Below, one piece after another: positions 33,896-42,444 of a DNA stretch of 53,938 nucleotides. Position numbers and translations under genes: made by a program. The stretch covers positions 332,492 to 386,429 of the forward strand of contig JAMPFA010000001.1 in assembly GCA_023664725.1 (NCBI GenBank). The letters run 5' to 3'. The DNA is from Roseburia sp. (GTDB lineage: Bacteria; Bacillota; Clostridia; Lachnospirales; Lachnospiraceae). How positions within the stretch are numbered: position 1 is the first letter of the stretch; every line of letters starts with the position of its first letter. Under the pieces are notes generated by a model, which was given only the letters and a program-made list of their open reading frames with translations, was not told the DNA's origin and made no database searches.

Positions 33896-33987
33896 GTGAT
33901 CACCTACTTTCTATTACCATGGCTTACCTTGATACAATAGGAGTATATCACATCTAGAAAATAAAGTCTATGGAATTTAATCAGCCA

Positions 33988-34016
33988 TTGAATTTATCCC
34001 GAAAAAATGATATCAT
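33988..34016 (+). promoter_or_regulatory. Promoter of the NifX-like gene
   Basis: TTGAAT (33988-33993), a 17-base spacer and TATCAT (34011-34016), 65 bases before the TTG start. Confidence 0.6.
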
Positions 34017-34080
34017 GAGAAACACATTAGACAGAAATGCGCAAAATTAAGATAGCTGTCGAAAAGGAGGAACCATCAAA

Positions 34081-34497
34081 TTGAGGATTGCAGTTACTTA
34101 TGAAAATGGAAATGTGTTTCAGCATTTTGGGCACACACAGGAGTTCAAACTCTATGATATCCAGGAGGGAAAGATTGTAAAAGAACAGGTGACGGATACC
34201 AATGGCCAGGGTCACGGCGCTCTGTCAGGCTTTTTGCAAGATGCCGGGGTAGATACCTTAATCTGCGGCGGAATCGGCGGCGGAGCCCAGATGGCGCTGG
34301 CACAGGCAGGGATACAGCTTTTTGGCGGCGTTTCCGGCAGTGCGGATGATGCTGTAAAAGCCTATCTGGAGGGAACACTTGCATACCAGCCGGATGTGCA
34401 TTGCAGCCATCACGGGGAGGGGCATACCTGCGGGGAACATTCCCACTCCTGCCAGGAAGAGAAACATGGCTGCCCAGGCAGTGGAATTACCCATTAA
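34081..34497 (+). CDS. NifX/NifB-associated cofactor-binding family protein with metal-binding tail
   Basis: 138 residues from a TTG at 34081; AAGGAGG at 34064-34070 supports it and no ATG is available. MRIAVTYENGNVFQHFGHTQEF and DTLICGGIGGGAQMAL, then GIQLFGGVSGSADDAV, are the dinitrogenase Fe-Mo cofactor biosynthesis fold. The last ~33 residues are a Cys/His-rich tail (8 His, 4 Cys; CSHHGEGHTCGEHSHSC). In non-nitrogen-fixing anaerobes these proteins are thought to carry metal clusters or small metallo-cofactors. No nif gene is near. The target cofactor is unknown. Confidence 0.85.
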   Translation: MRIAVTYENGNVFQHFGHTQEFKLYDIQEGKIVKEQVTDTNGQGHGALSGFLQDAGVDTLICGGIGGGAQMALAQAGIQLFGGVSGSADDAVKAYLEGTLAYQPDVHCSHHGEGHTCGEHSHSCQEEKHGCPGSGITH

Positions 34498-34503
34498 ATG
34501 AAA

Positions 34504-34553
34504 AACAGGTTTGGACGCAGATTTAATTCTGCATCCGAACCTGTTCTTTTTTT
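34504..34553. terminator. Bidirectional terminator shared by the NifX-like and bile salt hydrolase genes
   Basis: AACAGGTTTGGACGCAG pairs with CTGCATCCGAACCTGTT, followed by CTTTTTTT on the plus strand and GTTTTTC on the minus strand. The stop codon of the minus-strand hydrolase (34523-34525) lies in the loop. Confidence 0.85.
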
Positions 34554-35497
34554 AGCATGGGATAACAAGTCAGGCAGCTGGCGTTCAGATTGGTGTGGTG
34601 CATATTGATGCCGGAGATCTGGTGATTTTCGTAGGTGGTATAGTAGTAGATGCCTTTGTCGGCGTTGCAGCAGGAGGTGTACAGCGTGACCTCATATTTT
34701 CCGTCTCCCAGATAGCAGCATCCTCTCTGTTGTTCCACAGAGCCTAAAATATGAAAAAACTGACTGACGCTTTCCTCCTCCGAATCCCCGGAAGAAGAGT
34801 TCTCCTTTACAAAAGCTACACGGACAAACCGGGACTGGGAAGAAAGGTCTCCCGGAAGTCCGATGGCCCCCATGCCCCGGCTGTAGGCATGCAGGGGAAG
34901 TTTGCTGCAAAAATGATTTTCCGGTGTCCCGGGAGATAGTGACATGTAATTGTTCAGGGCAAACATCTGCTCGTTAAAGGGCGGATTGTTTGTAAGCACT
35001 CCTGCGGGATTGTCATATAGGTGAAGGCCATCCTCGGTGGATTCCACTGTGACAGCCTGTGTTTTGTCGGCAATGATCCAATGGAGCTCTGACAGGGGCA
35101 GTTCACTGCTAAAAGGGATATCTACAAGATTTATGGAGTTTAACAGCTCCTTTGCTTCCTTTACCGTGGTACACTGGCCCAAAATCCAGGGGATAAATTC
35201 ATAGGGGGATACATTGTGTTTGTCCTCCGCAGGTTTTTGATAAACGGCATTTCCCACAAAGTTTAATCCTGCCATCCCTAAGCCCTTTTCGTTTATACCG
35301 TCATAGTACAGAGGATAGTCGGAGACTACATGGGCTGTACCGATCATTGCATAGTGGTGTCTCATCTCCCCCATTCTACAAAAATGAAAACAGTAATTGC
35401 GGGGAGTGATGGCAATTCCCTCCCCGTAAGAAAATTCATAATCCAGTGTCCGTCCAAAATAAAAGTCTTTTGTCACATAGGTTGCTGCTGTACACAT
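34523..35497 (-). CDS. bsh: Choloylglycine hydrolase (bile salt hydrolase / penicillin acylase family)
   Basis: 324 residues, the usual length. Met1 is followed by the N-terminal nucleophile Cys2 (exposed after Met removal), with Arg16 and Asp19 in FGRTLDYE, an NN pair in VLTNNPPF and Arg in SQSRFVR; these match the Ntn-hydrolase active site of bile salt hydrolases. There is no signal peptide, so it is intracellular. It would cleave glycine or taurine from conjugated bile acids. Penicillin V acylase or lactone-acylase activity cannot be excluded from motifs alone. GGAGG precedes the ATG. Confidence 0.88.
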   Translation of the reverse strand: MCTAATYVTKDFYFGRTLDYEFSYGEGIAITPRNYCFHFCRMGEMRHHYAMIGTAHVVSDYPLYYDGINEKGLGMAGLNFVGNAVYQKPAEDKHNVSPYEFIPWILGQCTTVKEAKELLNSINLVDIPFSSELPLSELHWIIADKTQAVTVESTEDGLHLYDNPAGVLTNNPPFNEQMFALNNYMSLSPGTPENHFCSKLPLHAYSRGMGAIGLPGDLSSQSRFVRVAFVKENSSSGDSEEESVSQFFHILGSVEQQRGCCYLGDGKYEVTLYTSCCNADKGIYYYTTYENHQISGINMHHTNLNASCLTCYPMLKKEQVRMQN

Positions 35498-35685
35498 GGC
35501 ATTGCCTCCTTTTCTACTAAATTATTATATGAGATCAAAGTCCGATCATGCATGATTTTTGTCTTTTATGCGTTTTTTTGTTTACATACAAGTCAAAAAT
35601 TAGGCAGAAAGAATTAATTTTATGGTATATTTCTGGCAGAACTGGAAATATTAGTACTGAAATATGATATCAGGAGGAACCAGAA

Positions 35686-35874
35686 ATGAGAGCAGTTGTG
35701 GATAAAGATACCTGCATTAGCTGTGGGCTCTGTGTCTCTACGGAACCGGAAGTATTTGAGATGGACGATGACGGAAAAGCTGTTGCCGTTGCGGACACCA
35801 CCGAGGAAAACAAAGATTCGGTACAGGAGTGTATTGACGGATGTCCGGTAGATGCCATTACAAACGGTGAATGA
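35686..35874 (+). CDS. Single-cluster [4Fe-4S] ferredoxin
   Basis: 62 residues with AGGAGG upstream. Cys10, Cys13 and Cys16 (CISCGLC) and Cys53 (GCPVDAI) can bind one [4Fe-4S] cluster. An additional Cys49 is in the usual disulphide-like position, but its usual partner after CGLC is absent (VSTEPEVF). Acidic surface (MDDDGKAV) as usual. It is a small soluble electron carrier. It stands 61 bases before the deacetylase gene; co-transcription is possible but a functional link is not apparent. Confidence 0.9.
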   Translation: MRAVVDKDTCISCGLCVSTEPEVFEMDDDGKAVAVADTTEENKDSVQECIDGCPVDAITNGE

Positions 35875-35935
35875 TCACAGGAATGAAATCAAAAAAACGG
35901 CATAAATATAGAATAAAGAAAGCCGGAAGGTGTAT

Positions 35936-36781
35936 ATGAAATATAAGAAAACACTTCTTTTACTGCTGCTTTTTCTATTCATGTATGGTGCCGGAGCGGG
36001 GGCTGCTAAAATCGTGGATGTTTTTAGCAGCTCCTCTTTTATCCGGCGGGAAACGGAAAACTGGGGACTGGGATTTGGTGCGGAGGGAACTACCCCCAGA
36101 GGAAATGTTTCCCAGGAGGAACTGGAAAAGTATGATGCCCACTATGTGGGAGATACGGGGAAAAAGGTGATCTACCTCACCTTTGATTGTGGGTACGAAA
36201 ATGGAAATACGGAAAAGATTTTGGATGCGCTGAAAAAGCATAATGCCACGGGAACATTTTTTGTGGTGGGAAATTTTCTGGAGACTGCGCCGGAGATCGC
36301 AAAGCGAATGGAGGCGGAAGGACATCTGGTGGGAAACCATACTTACCATCACCCGGACATGTCAAAGATCAGTGACCTTACCTCTTTCCAGAAAGAGATG
36401 GAGGATGTGAGCAGTCTTTACAGGGAGATCACGGGAAAGGAGATGCCGAAATTGTACCGTCCGCCCCAGGGAAAATTCAGCCGGGAAAATCTGAAGATGG
36501 CCCAGCAGCTGGGCTACGAGACATTTTTCTGGAGCCTTGCCTATGTGGACTGGTATCAGGATAAACAGCCTGCCCCCCAGGAGGCTTACAGTAAACTTCT
36601 GCCAAGGATTCATCCGGGAGCCATTGTGCTGCTTCACAGCACTTCATCCACCAACGGGGAAATCTTAGATGAACTTTTGGGAAAATGGGAAGATATGGGG
36701 TATGAGTTTGGGGTGCTTACGGATCTGTACATAGACAGCACAGAGGGCATTGGCACAGAGGCCACGGAAAAGGCATTGTAG
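35936..36781 (+). CDS. PdaA-type peptidoglycan/polysaccharide deacetylase
   Basis: 281 residues from the ATG at 35936 (GGAAGG six bases upstream). A signal-anchor helix (TLLLLLLFLFMYGAGAG) leads to an extracellular NodB domain: IYLTFDCGYENGNT, the metal site HTYHHPDM, YRPPQGKFS and VLLHSTSSTNGE. The YENG and the RPP/HS motifs fit the PdaA branch, which removes acetyl from N-acetylmuramic acid to allow muramic delta-lactam formation in spore cortex. This suggests, but does not prove, that the organism sporulates. A terminator and repeat copy B follow. Confidence 0.88.
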   Translation: MKYKKTLLLLLLFLFMYGAGAGAAKIVDVFSSSSFIRRETENWGLGFGAEGTTPRGNVSQEELEKYDAHYVGDTGKKVIYLTFDCGYENGNTEKILDALKKHNATGTFFVVGNFLETAPEIAKRMEAEGHLVGNHTYHHPDMSKISDLTSFQKEMEDVSSLYREITGKEMPKLYRPPQGKFSRENLKMAQQLGYETFFWSLAYVDWYQDKQPAPQEAYSKLLPRIHPGAIVLLHSTSSTNGEILDELLGKWEDMGYEFGVLTDLYIDSTEGIGTEATEKAL

Positions 36782-36810
36782 ATACAGAGAAAGCACACAG
36801 TCCTGCCAGG

Positions 36811-36853
36811 AAAAAAGACGGAGGGGAAACATTGTTTCCTGTCCGTCTTTTTA
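36811..36853 (+). terminator. Intrinsic terminator after the deacetylase gene
   Basis: AAGACGGA pairs with TCCGTCTT, with an inner GGAAACA/TGTTTCC stem, and a TTTTT run. Repeat copy B begins right after the T-run. Confidence 0.85.
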
Positions 36854-36854
36854 T

Positions 36855-36938
36855 GCGCAGGGGTACGTAAGGAATATAGCTGCTTTCGCAGCACACACCC
36901 CGCACAGCGAGCAGGGAAGTGTTCTTCCCCGCTCGATT
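36855..36938 (+). repeat. Post-terminator two-hairpin repeat, copy B
   Basis: GCGCAGGGGTACGTAAGG start, inner hairpin GCTGC-TTTC-GCAGC, second hairpin GAGCAGGGAAG/CTTCCCCGCTC, end CGATT. It agrees with copy A at almost every base. The outer stem here is weakened (GGGGTACGT against ACACACCCC). It sits between the deacetylase terminator and the end of the convergent PAP2 gene. Confidence 0.85.
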
Positions 36939-36943
36939 ACATT

Positions 36944-37663
36944 TTATACATGCCCCACCCATTTTGCCAGAGAAGCTTCGGGGCTGTCGATATGCACATT
37001 GTTTTTGGTATAGACAAGTGTATACATACATGCGGCAAAAGCAATACCTGTGATCACATCAAATACGGAGTGCTGTTTTAAAAACATAGTGGATAACACG
37101 ATGCTGATCATCATAACAGCGGAGCCGATCCGTATGGGTTTGTTCTTTTTAAAATCATCACAGTGCCACAGGGCGATATTTACGCCGATGGAATTGTATA
37201 CATGGATGCTTGGGAAAAGATTGGTGGGGGTGTCTATTTTATAAAGATATGCCACCAATGCGGTAAAAATATTGTTCCGCTCAAAAGTTGCGGGGCGGAG
37301 ATAATGTCCGTTGGGATATATGGTGGATATGACTAAAAATACCGTCATGCCCACAAACAAAAATGTGCAGAGTTTAAAATATTCCTCTTTGTTCTTTAAT
37401 AGGAAATAAAGCACTGCAAATGCCACATAGAAAAACCATAAAAAGTAGGGGACTACAAAAAATTCTAGAAAAGGAATCTTATCATCCAATGCGGTGTGTA
37501 TGACATGGAATCGGGTGGTCACATGCTTTTCCAGGTAGTTGAACCAGGGAAAATAAATGCACATATACATTAGAAGCAGTGCATGCTTATACCTGCCAAT
37601 AAAAATCGTAAATGTCTCTTTCCAGGGATACCCCCGGCTTGTTGAAAAATTCACTGTTTTCAC
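36944..37663 (-). CDS. PAP2-family membrane phosphatase/transferase
   Basis: 239 residues with about six hydrophobic helices (ALLLMYMCIYFPWF, FVVPYFLWFFYVAFAVLYFL, LFVGMTVFLVISTIY and others). The PAP2 motifs are PSIHVYNS and KQHSVFDVITG; the first KxxxxxxRP motif is represented by YLRPATF. This resembles the inositol-phosphorylceramide-synthase-like branch. It would act on lipid phosphates, such as undecaprenyl or phosphatidylglycerol phosphate, at the membrane. Substrate unknown. Its promoter lies at 37687-37715. Confidence 0.8.
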   Translation of the reverse strand: MKTVNFSTSRGYPWKETFTIFIGRYKHALLLMYMCIYFPWFNYLEKHVTTRFHVIHTALDDKIPFLEFFVVPYFLWFFYVAFAVLYFLLKNKEEYFKLCTFLFVGMTVFLVISTIYPNGHYLRPATFERNNIFTALVAYLYKIDTPTNLFPSIHVYNSIGVNIALWHCDDFKKNKPIRIGSAVMMISIVLSTMFLKQHSVFDVITGIAFAACMYTLVYTKNNVHIDSPEASLAKWVGHV

Positions 37664-37686
37664 CTCTCGTACGTTCGTTGAACAGA

Positions 37687-37715
37687 ATTATAGCACAGGA
37701 AAAATTGAGCTACAA
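37687..37715 (-). promoter_or_regulatory. Possible promoter of the PAP2 gene
   Basis: On the minus strand a perfect TATAAT (37687-37692) lies 17 bases from TTGTAG (37710-37715). Confidence 0.5.
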
Positions 37716-37817
37716 TCCTATTTTTTGCGTTTTTATAAAAATTATGAAAATCTTAATAATTTCATTCTCTTTGCCGATAGAAATTGTGCAGAAAGTAGAA
37801 AGTTAAAAAATGGTTTA

Positions 37818-37845
37818 TTGACAAAGAAAAGCAAGAGGGTATAAT
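37818..37845 (+). promoter_or_regulatory. Sigma-A promoter of the L,D-transpeptidase gene
   Basis: TTGACA (37818-37823), a 16-base spacer and TATAAT (37840-37845), 33 bases before the start codon. Confidence 0.75.
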
Positions 37846-37878
37846 AGTACAAGACAAAACTATGGAAGGAATATTACT

Positions 37879-39504
37879 ATGACACAGATCAAATCGCAAA
37901 AAAGACACAGGGCACGGAATGGAATTTTGATTTTCTTTGGAATTCTTATTCTTGCATACATTGCAGCGGCAGTTTATTTCCATTATCATTTTTTCCCAAA
38001 CACCACACTAAACGGGGTAAATGTTTCAGGGAAGACAAGTGAGGCCGCAGAGAGTGCAATCCGTCAGGAGATTGACACTTTTGTATTACATATGACAACA
38101 CGAAATCCCTCCGGGGATGAGGAGATCACAGGGGAATCCATCGGGCTCGCCCCCAGGTTTCAGGGGGAAGTAAATGCGCACATCAATTCTCAGAATGTGC
38201 TTGCCTGGGGGGTTCAGATCTTCCAGGATCAGAAACTAAAAATGGATACGGTGGTAGAATTTGACAGTGATGCCTTAAAAGGGCAGATCAAAAACCTGGA
38301 ATGTATGAAAAAGGAGAACCAGGAAGCGCCGGTAAACGCCTATGTCTCTGATTACGGGGCAAACGGGTATGAGATCATACCGGAGGAACAGGGGTGCCTG
38401 ATAAACGAGAGCGTTTTCCAGATGGCTTTAGAGGATGCGGTAAAGACATTGCAGGATGAGTTTGATCTGGAGGAAGCGGGATGTTATAAGACACCGGATA
38501 TCACTGCAGAGTCTGCGCAGCTGACAACCCTTGCAGACACTTTAAACCGATACACTGGCGCAGCGATTACCTATGATCTGGGGAATGAGAAGGAGGTGCT
38601 GGACGGCTCTCTGATCAGCCAGTGGCTCCAGATTAACGGAAGTTCCGTTACCATTGATGAGGAGGCAGTGACAGAGTATGTAGATTCCCTTGCCTCTTCC
38701 CACAACACGGTTTTTAGAGGACATACCCTGAAGACTTCCTACGGAAATTCCGTGGATATCAAAGAGGGAGATTACGGCTGGAAAGTGGACAAAGAGGGAG
38801 AGAAGGAGCAGATTTTAAAAGATATCAAGGCAGGAAGTCCTGTGACCCGTGAGATTGTCTATGCCCAGAGGGCAAACAGTCATGAGGACAATGATTACGG
38901 GGATACCTATGTGGAGATCAATCTTGCCAAGCAGCATTTGTTTTTTTACAAAAACGGAAATCTGGTGGTGGAGTCCGATTTTGTGTCGGGAAATCAGTCA
39001 AAACGGTATGACACACCAACAGGAGTTTACGGCATTACCTACAAGCAGAGGGATGCAGTTTTAAAGGGTGAAAATTATGCCACTCCGGTAAGTTACTGGA
39101 TGCCCTTCTGCAACAATGTGGGAATGCACGACGCAAACTGGCGGGGCTCTTTTGGAGGAAAAATTTATAAGACCAGCGGTTCCCACGGCTGTGTCAACCT
39201 GCCTCCCAGCGCAGCAAAGACTATATTTGAAAATATCGAGGAGGGGGATCCGGTGTTGGTGTACAAGTACCCGGAGGAAGAGTATGGCACGGCGCCGCCG
39301 GAAAATCCAACAGATGCTCCGGGGGTTACAGCGCTGATCAACAATATCGGTGCAGTGAGTCTGGCAAATGAAGCGGCAGTCGCCCAGGCAAGGCTCAGCT
39401 ACAACGCATTGCCGCCGGAGGAGCAGGCTCAGGTGCCAAACTATGATGTTCTGTGCGCTGCGGAAGCTCAGCTTGATGTACTGCGGGCACAGCAGCCACA
39501 ATAG
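37879..39504 (+). CDS. L,D-transpeptidase (YkuD) with peptidoglycan-binding-like domain
   Basis: 541 residues. A signal-anchor helix (~15-35, GILIFFGILILAYIAAAVYF) leads to two repeats of a PG-binding-4-like domain (~40-310) and a YkuD domain (~330-455) with the catalytic SGSHGCVNLP. The ~85-residue C-terminal tail (from PEEEYGTAPPENPTD) is predicted helical (AAVAQARLSYNALP) and could bind the wall. YkuD enzymes make 3-3 crosslinks or attach proteins in the wall. It is the same architecture as Lachnospiraceae homologues. The LacI-type gene begins 29 bases later. Confidence 0.88.
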   Translation: MTQIKSQKRHRARNGILIFFGILILAYIAAAVYFHYHFFPNTTLNGVNVSGKTSEAAESAIRQEIDTFVLHMTTRNPSGDEEITGESIGLAPRFQGEVNAHINSQNVLAWGVQIFQDQKLKMDTVVEFDSDALKGQIKNLECMKKENQEAPVNAYVSDYGANGYEIIPEEQGCLINESVFQMALEDAVKTLQDEFDLEEAGCYKTPDITAESAQLTTLADTLNRYTGAAITYDLGNEKEVLDGSLISQWLQINGSSVTIDEEAVTEYVDSLASSHNTVFRGHTLKTSYGNSVDIKEGDYGWKVDKEGEKEQILKDIKAGSPVTREIVYAQRANSHEDNDYGDTYVEINLAKQHLFFYKNGNLVVESDFVSGNQSKRYDTPTGVYGITYKQRDAVLKGENYATPVSYWMPFCNNVGMHDANWRGSFGGKIYKTSGSHGCVNLPPSAAKTIFENIEEGDPVLVYKYPEEEYGTAPPENPTDAPGVTALINNIGAVSLANEAAVAQARLSYNALPPEEQAQVPNYDVLCAAEAQLDVLRAQQPQ

Positions 39505-39533
39505 ACCCACACTTATATGGAAAGGGAACGGTT

Positions 39534-40526
39534 GTGAAAAATATCACCATTTCAGATGTGGCGGAGGCACTGGGAGTTTCCAAGACCACTGTCTCCAGGG
39601 CGATTTCGGGAAAAGGAAGGATCGGACAGGCCACCAGGGAGCGGGTGCTTGCCTACATCGAAGAAAATAACTATAAACCAAATGTTATTGCAAAAAGCCT
39701 GGCTCAGTCCAAAACTTATAATATAGGGGTGTTGATGCCAGCGGAGTATGACATTATCGATCTGCCATTTTTCCAGAGCTGTCTTTTTGGGATCCAGGAG
39801 ATAGCAGCGTTAAAAGACTACGATATTCTGTTGAGTATTAGTTCCCCCGGAGACGGGGGGCAGCTGGAGCGCATTGTGGCCAACCGGAAAGTGGACGGTG
39901 TGATTTTGATGCGCACCTTTGTAAAAGATGCCCAGGCAAATATGCTGGCCAAAAAGGGCATGCCATTTGTCACCATCGGAACCACGGATGTGGAGTCGGC
40001 GGTCCAGGTGGATTCCGATCACAGAAAGGCATGTCAAAATCTGACATCAATTCTCCTTAGGAAAAATCTGAAAAAAATAGCGGTGATCGGCGGAGACAGG
40101 AATCATGTGGTTACCCAGAAAAGGCTCTTGGGATTCAGGGATGCATTCAAAGAACTTCAGGTTCCTTTGGAGGAGGACCTGATCTTTCTTGATATGCAAA
40201 AGTCAGATGTTTTGGAACAGCGGGTGGAGGAGATCCTGGAAAGGAAAGCCCAGGTGATCCTCTGCATGGATGACGCTCTCTGCAGCCGGGTGTTAAAAAA
40301 GCTTCGGACAGGAAAAGTCCATGTGCCGGGTGATATCAAAGTGGCATCTTTTTATCACAGTGCCATATTGGAGCATAATGTTCCCTCGATCACCTCTCTG
40401 GCTTTTGACGGAAAGGAGTTAGGGAGAACGGCGTGCAAGAGATTAATGGAACAGATTGAGGGGGGGATGCCTAAAAAGGTGACAATGCTTGGATATCAGG
40501 TAATTTTAGGCGAGTCCACTGAGTAA
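39534..40526 (+). CDS. LacI/GalR-family transcriptional regulator
   Basis: 330 residues from a GTG at 39534 behind GGAAAGGGAA. The helix-turn-helix is TISDVAEALGVSKTTVSRAI (~4-23), followed by the hinge (YKPNVIAKSLAQSKTYNIGVL) and the periplasmic-binding-like sensor domain. It probably binds a sugar-related ligand. The closest candidate targets are the palindromes in the promoter region of the gene at 42445 and the galactan genes beyond it. It could instead control the preceding cell-wall gene. It is transcribed in line with the transpeptidase gene. Confidence 0.85.
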   Translation: MKNITISDVAEALGVSKTTVSRAISGKGRIGQATRERVLAYIEENNYKPNVIAKSLAQSKTYNIGVLMPAEYDIIDLPFFQSCLFGIQEIAALKDYDILLSISSPGDGGQLERIVANRKVDGVILMRTFVKDAQANMLAKKGMPFVTIGTTDVESAVQVDSDHRKACQNLTSILLRKNLKKIAVIGGDRNHVVTQKRLLGFRDAFKELQVPLEEDLIFLDMQKSDVLEQRVEEILERKAQVILCMDDALCSRVLKKLRTGKVHVPGDIKVASFYHSAILEHNVPSITSLAFDGKELGRTACKRLMEQIEGGMPKKVTMLGYQVILGESTE

Positions 40527-40575
40527 AAAGCACTAATTTTTTCTTATTTTTAAGTAAATTATTCCTTCGAAAAGA

Positions 40576-40604
40576 TTGACGCCTGAACCCATAATTGATA
40601 TGAT
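40576..40604 (+). promoter_or_regulatory. Promoter of the chemoreceptor gene
   Basis: TTGACG (40576-40581), a 17-base spacer and TATGAT (40599-40604), 64 bases upstream of the start codon. Confidence 0.65.
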
Positions 40605-40668
40605 AATAGCATAGTATATGGGGATTAGAGGATAAGACGAAAGAAAAATCGGATGGAGGAATAATAAA

Positions 40669-42147
40669 ATGCAGCTGGAAGTTTTGAACGAAGAAGAAAA
40701 ACGGATGAACCTCATCATGTTTGTGTTTATGCTGGCAATTCCGGCAGTAGCTACTACATACGTTTTGCTGTTTAACAACGGCACATGGATCGATCTGATC
40801 GCTCTGGTCATGAGTGCTGGCAGCGTAATCATCCGTTTGCTGGAAAGAAATCTGGGAAAATATGCAAAGTATTGTTACCTGTCTCTTATGCCCATATTCG
40901 GGGCAGTGACCATTGTGGTTGGCAATGACGGTGCCTTTGGCGCTTTCCCGGAAGCGTTTCTGCTTTTGCTCATGCTGGCGATTCCTTATTATAATCTTGA
41001 CACCATCAAGGTGACGGCGGCAATGACTCTTATTTCAAATTTGGCAGGAATTATCATCCGGCCGGAGGCGTATTTAAAAATGAGATCGATGTCTATCTGG
41101 ATATTTATTGTGATGGTGTACTCCCTTGCCATTATGGTTGCCTGTTTTATCGTGATACGGGCGAGAAAACTCTTCTGGGGCATGGAAGACGGAAAGAACA
41201 AGAGTATAGCTCTTATGGATAATGTGCAGGAGGCATTTGACCGCTTAAAGGAATCCACAGCAAAGATTTTTACTTCCCTTCAGGAGTTCGAGGAAAATTC
41301 TGAGGAGATTGCGGCCTTTACCCAGAGCATTTCCGACAGTGCGGATCTGCAGATTGCGGAAGTAGACAGCAGTCTTGAGATTTTTGACAGATTAAATGAC
41401 AAAATTGCAAGTTCCAATGAACGGGTGAGACAGACAGTAGAGACTATTAACGGAATGAGAAGCAAAAATGACGAGGGGATTGCGGCAATCGGCATTCTCT
41501 CTGAGAAGTTTGACGAGAATATCAGAACCACCCATACCGCTCTGGACGGCGTGGCAGAGCTCTCCCACAAGTCAAGTTCTATCGGGGGCATTGTTGAGAG
41601 TATCCGTTCCATTGCCCAGCAGACAAATCTCCTGGCATTAAATGCAGCCATTGAGGCGGCCCGGGCAGGTGAGGCAGGAAGAGGATTTGCCGTGGTGTCA
41701 GATGAGATCAATGCCCTTTCCCAGGAATCCTCCAATGCCACCGGAAAGATCGATGCTATTTTGAAAGAGATCATCGAGATGGTGGAGGAAACCCACAGGG
41801 TTATGGAGGGCAACAACAATGTGGTACATGAGTCCAATGAAAATCTGGAAGAAACAGTAAAAATATTTCGAGAAATGTTAGGATCCACCGAGGAAGTGAT
41901 CCACGCCACAGAGATGTTCCAGGAAGAGTTAAACGGAATTGTGGAGATCAAGGAACAGCTTTTGGAGGCAATGAAGAGATTAGAGGGAATCTCAAGAAAA
42001 GCCGTGGATTCCACCACCGAGATTAACACAGTCACCGAAGAACAGGTGGCAGGAGTGGACAACATCGTGAAAGCTATGCAGGGGGTGCAGGACAGTATGG
42101 AACAGCTCTCCGCAACGCTCCACCAGGGAGATGAAAATTCGTTATAA
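40669..42147 (+). CDS. Methyl-accepting chemotaxis protein with multi-helix membrane sensor
   Basis: 492 residues. The first ~165 residues hold about six transmembrane helices ([55 protein letters not shown]) instead of the usual two helices with an outer sensor domain. There is no clear HAMP domain. The signalling domain (~190-490) has the hairpin tip [20 protein letters not shown] and [16 protein letters not shown]. It would signal to CheA/CheW, which are not in the window. CheR at 7784 is a candidate modifier. A terminator and repeat copy C follow. Confidence 0.88.
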   Translation: MQLEVLNEEEKRMNLIMFVFMLAIPAVATTYVLLFNNGTWIDLIALVMSAGSVIIRLLERNLGKYAKYCYLSLMPIFGAVTIVVGNDGAFGAFPEAFLLLLMLAIPYYNLDTIKVTAAMTLISNLAGIIIRPEAYLKMRSMSIWIFIVMVYSLAIMVACFIVIRARKLFWGMEDGKNKSIALMDNVQEAFDRLKESTAKIFTSLQEFEENSEEIAAFTQSISDSADLQIAEVDSSLEIFDRLNDKIASSNERVRQTVETINGMRSKNDEGIAAIGILSEKFDENIRTTHTALDGVAELSHKSSSIGGIVESIRSIAQQTNLLALNAAIEAARAGEAGRGFAVVSDEINALSQESSNATGKIDAILKEIIEMVEETHRVMEGNNNVVHESNENLEETVKIFREMLGSTEEVIHATEMFQEELNGIVEIKEQLLEAMKRLEGISRKAVDSTTEINTVTEEQVAGVDNIVKAMQGVQDSMEQLSATLHQGDENSL

Positions 42148-42161
42148 TACATATGACAGTT

Positions 42162-42199
42162 CAGCCATCAATCCGAAAGGGGAGATGGCTGTTGTTTTT
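42162..42199 (+). terminator. Intrinsic terminator of the chemoreceptor gene
   Basis: CAGCCATC and GATGGCTG form an 8-bp stem, followed by TTGTTTTT. Repeat copy C begins three bases later. Confidence 0.8.
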
Positions 42200-42201
42200 A
42201 T

Positions 42202-42284
42202 GAGCAGGGGTGCGTAAAGAAAATAGCTGTTTTGCAGCACGCACCCCGCACGGTGAGCAGGAAGAAAATCTTCCATGCTCGATT
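42202..42284 (+). repeat. Post-terminator two-hairpin repeat, copy C
   Basis: GAGCAGGGGTGCGTAAAG start. The outer stem is perfect here, GGGGTGCGT with ACGCACCCC. The inner hairpin is GCTG-TTTTG-CAGC and the second hairpin GAGCAGGAAGA/TCTTCCATGCTC, ending CGATT. Changes relative to copies A and B fall mainly in loops or keep pairing. Confidence 0.85.
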
Positions 42285-42307
42285 TCCCAAAAATCTGAAA
42301 ATTAATA

Positions 42308-42336
42308 TTGACAGACAGCCTGTCGCTTGTTATACT
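42308..42336 (+). promoter_or_regulatory. Sigma-A promoter of the 615-residue protein, with operator in the spacer
   Basis: TTGACA (42308-42313), a 17-base spacer and TATACT (42331-42336). The inverted repeat GACAG-C-CTGTC (42314-42324) lies inside the spacer, a position where a bound repressor blocks polymerase. Confidence 0.75.
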
Positions 42337-42357
42337 TTAACTAAAGAACAACCGATT

Positions 42358-42370
42358 GCGCAAGTTGCGC
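42358..42370 (+). promoter_or_regulatory. Palindromic operator candidate (GCGCAA-G-TTGCGC)
   Basis: A perfect 13-base palindrome about 22 bases after the -10 box and 75 bases before the ATG. Downstream palindromes of this size are common LacI-family operators, and a LacI-type gene lies at 39534. Confidence 0.5.
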
Positions 42371-42444
42371 TGATCTATTAAAAACGGGGAAAAATTAGCC
42401 GGAATTTTTATAAAAATCCGGTAAAAAAATAAAGGAGAAGAACG

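Noticed and set aside
36750..37013. A plus-strand frame covering the deacetylase 3' end, terminator and repeat copy B
   Set aside because: Its coding look comes from the deacetylase gene in another frame and from the repeat; no independent start site.
37754..37780. TAAT-15-GCCGATAG, a second SigD-like site upstream of the L,D-transpeptidase gene
   Set aside because: A complete sigma-A promoter lies 40 bases closer to the gene, and GCCGATA is expected several times by chance in this window.
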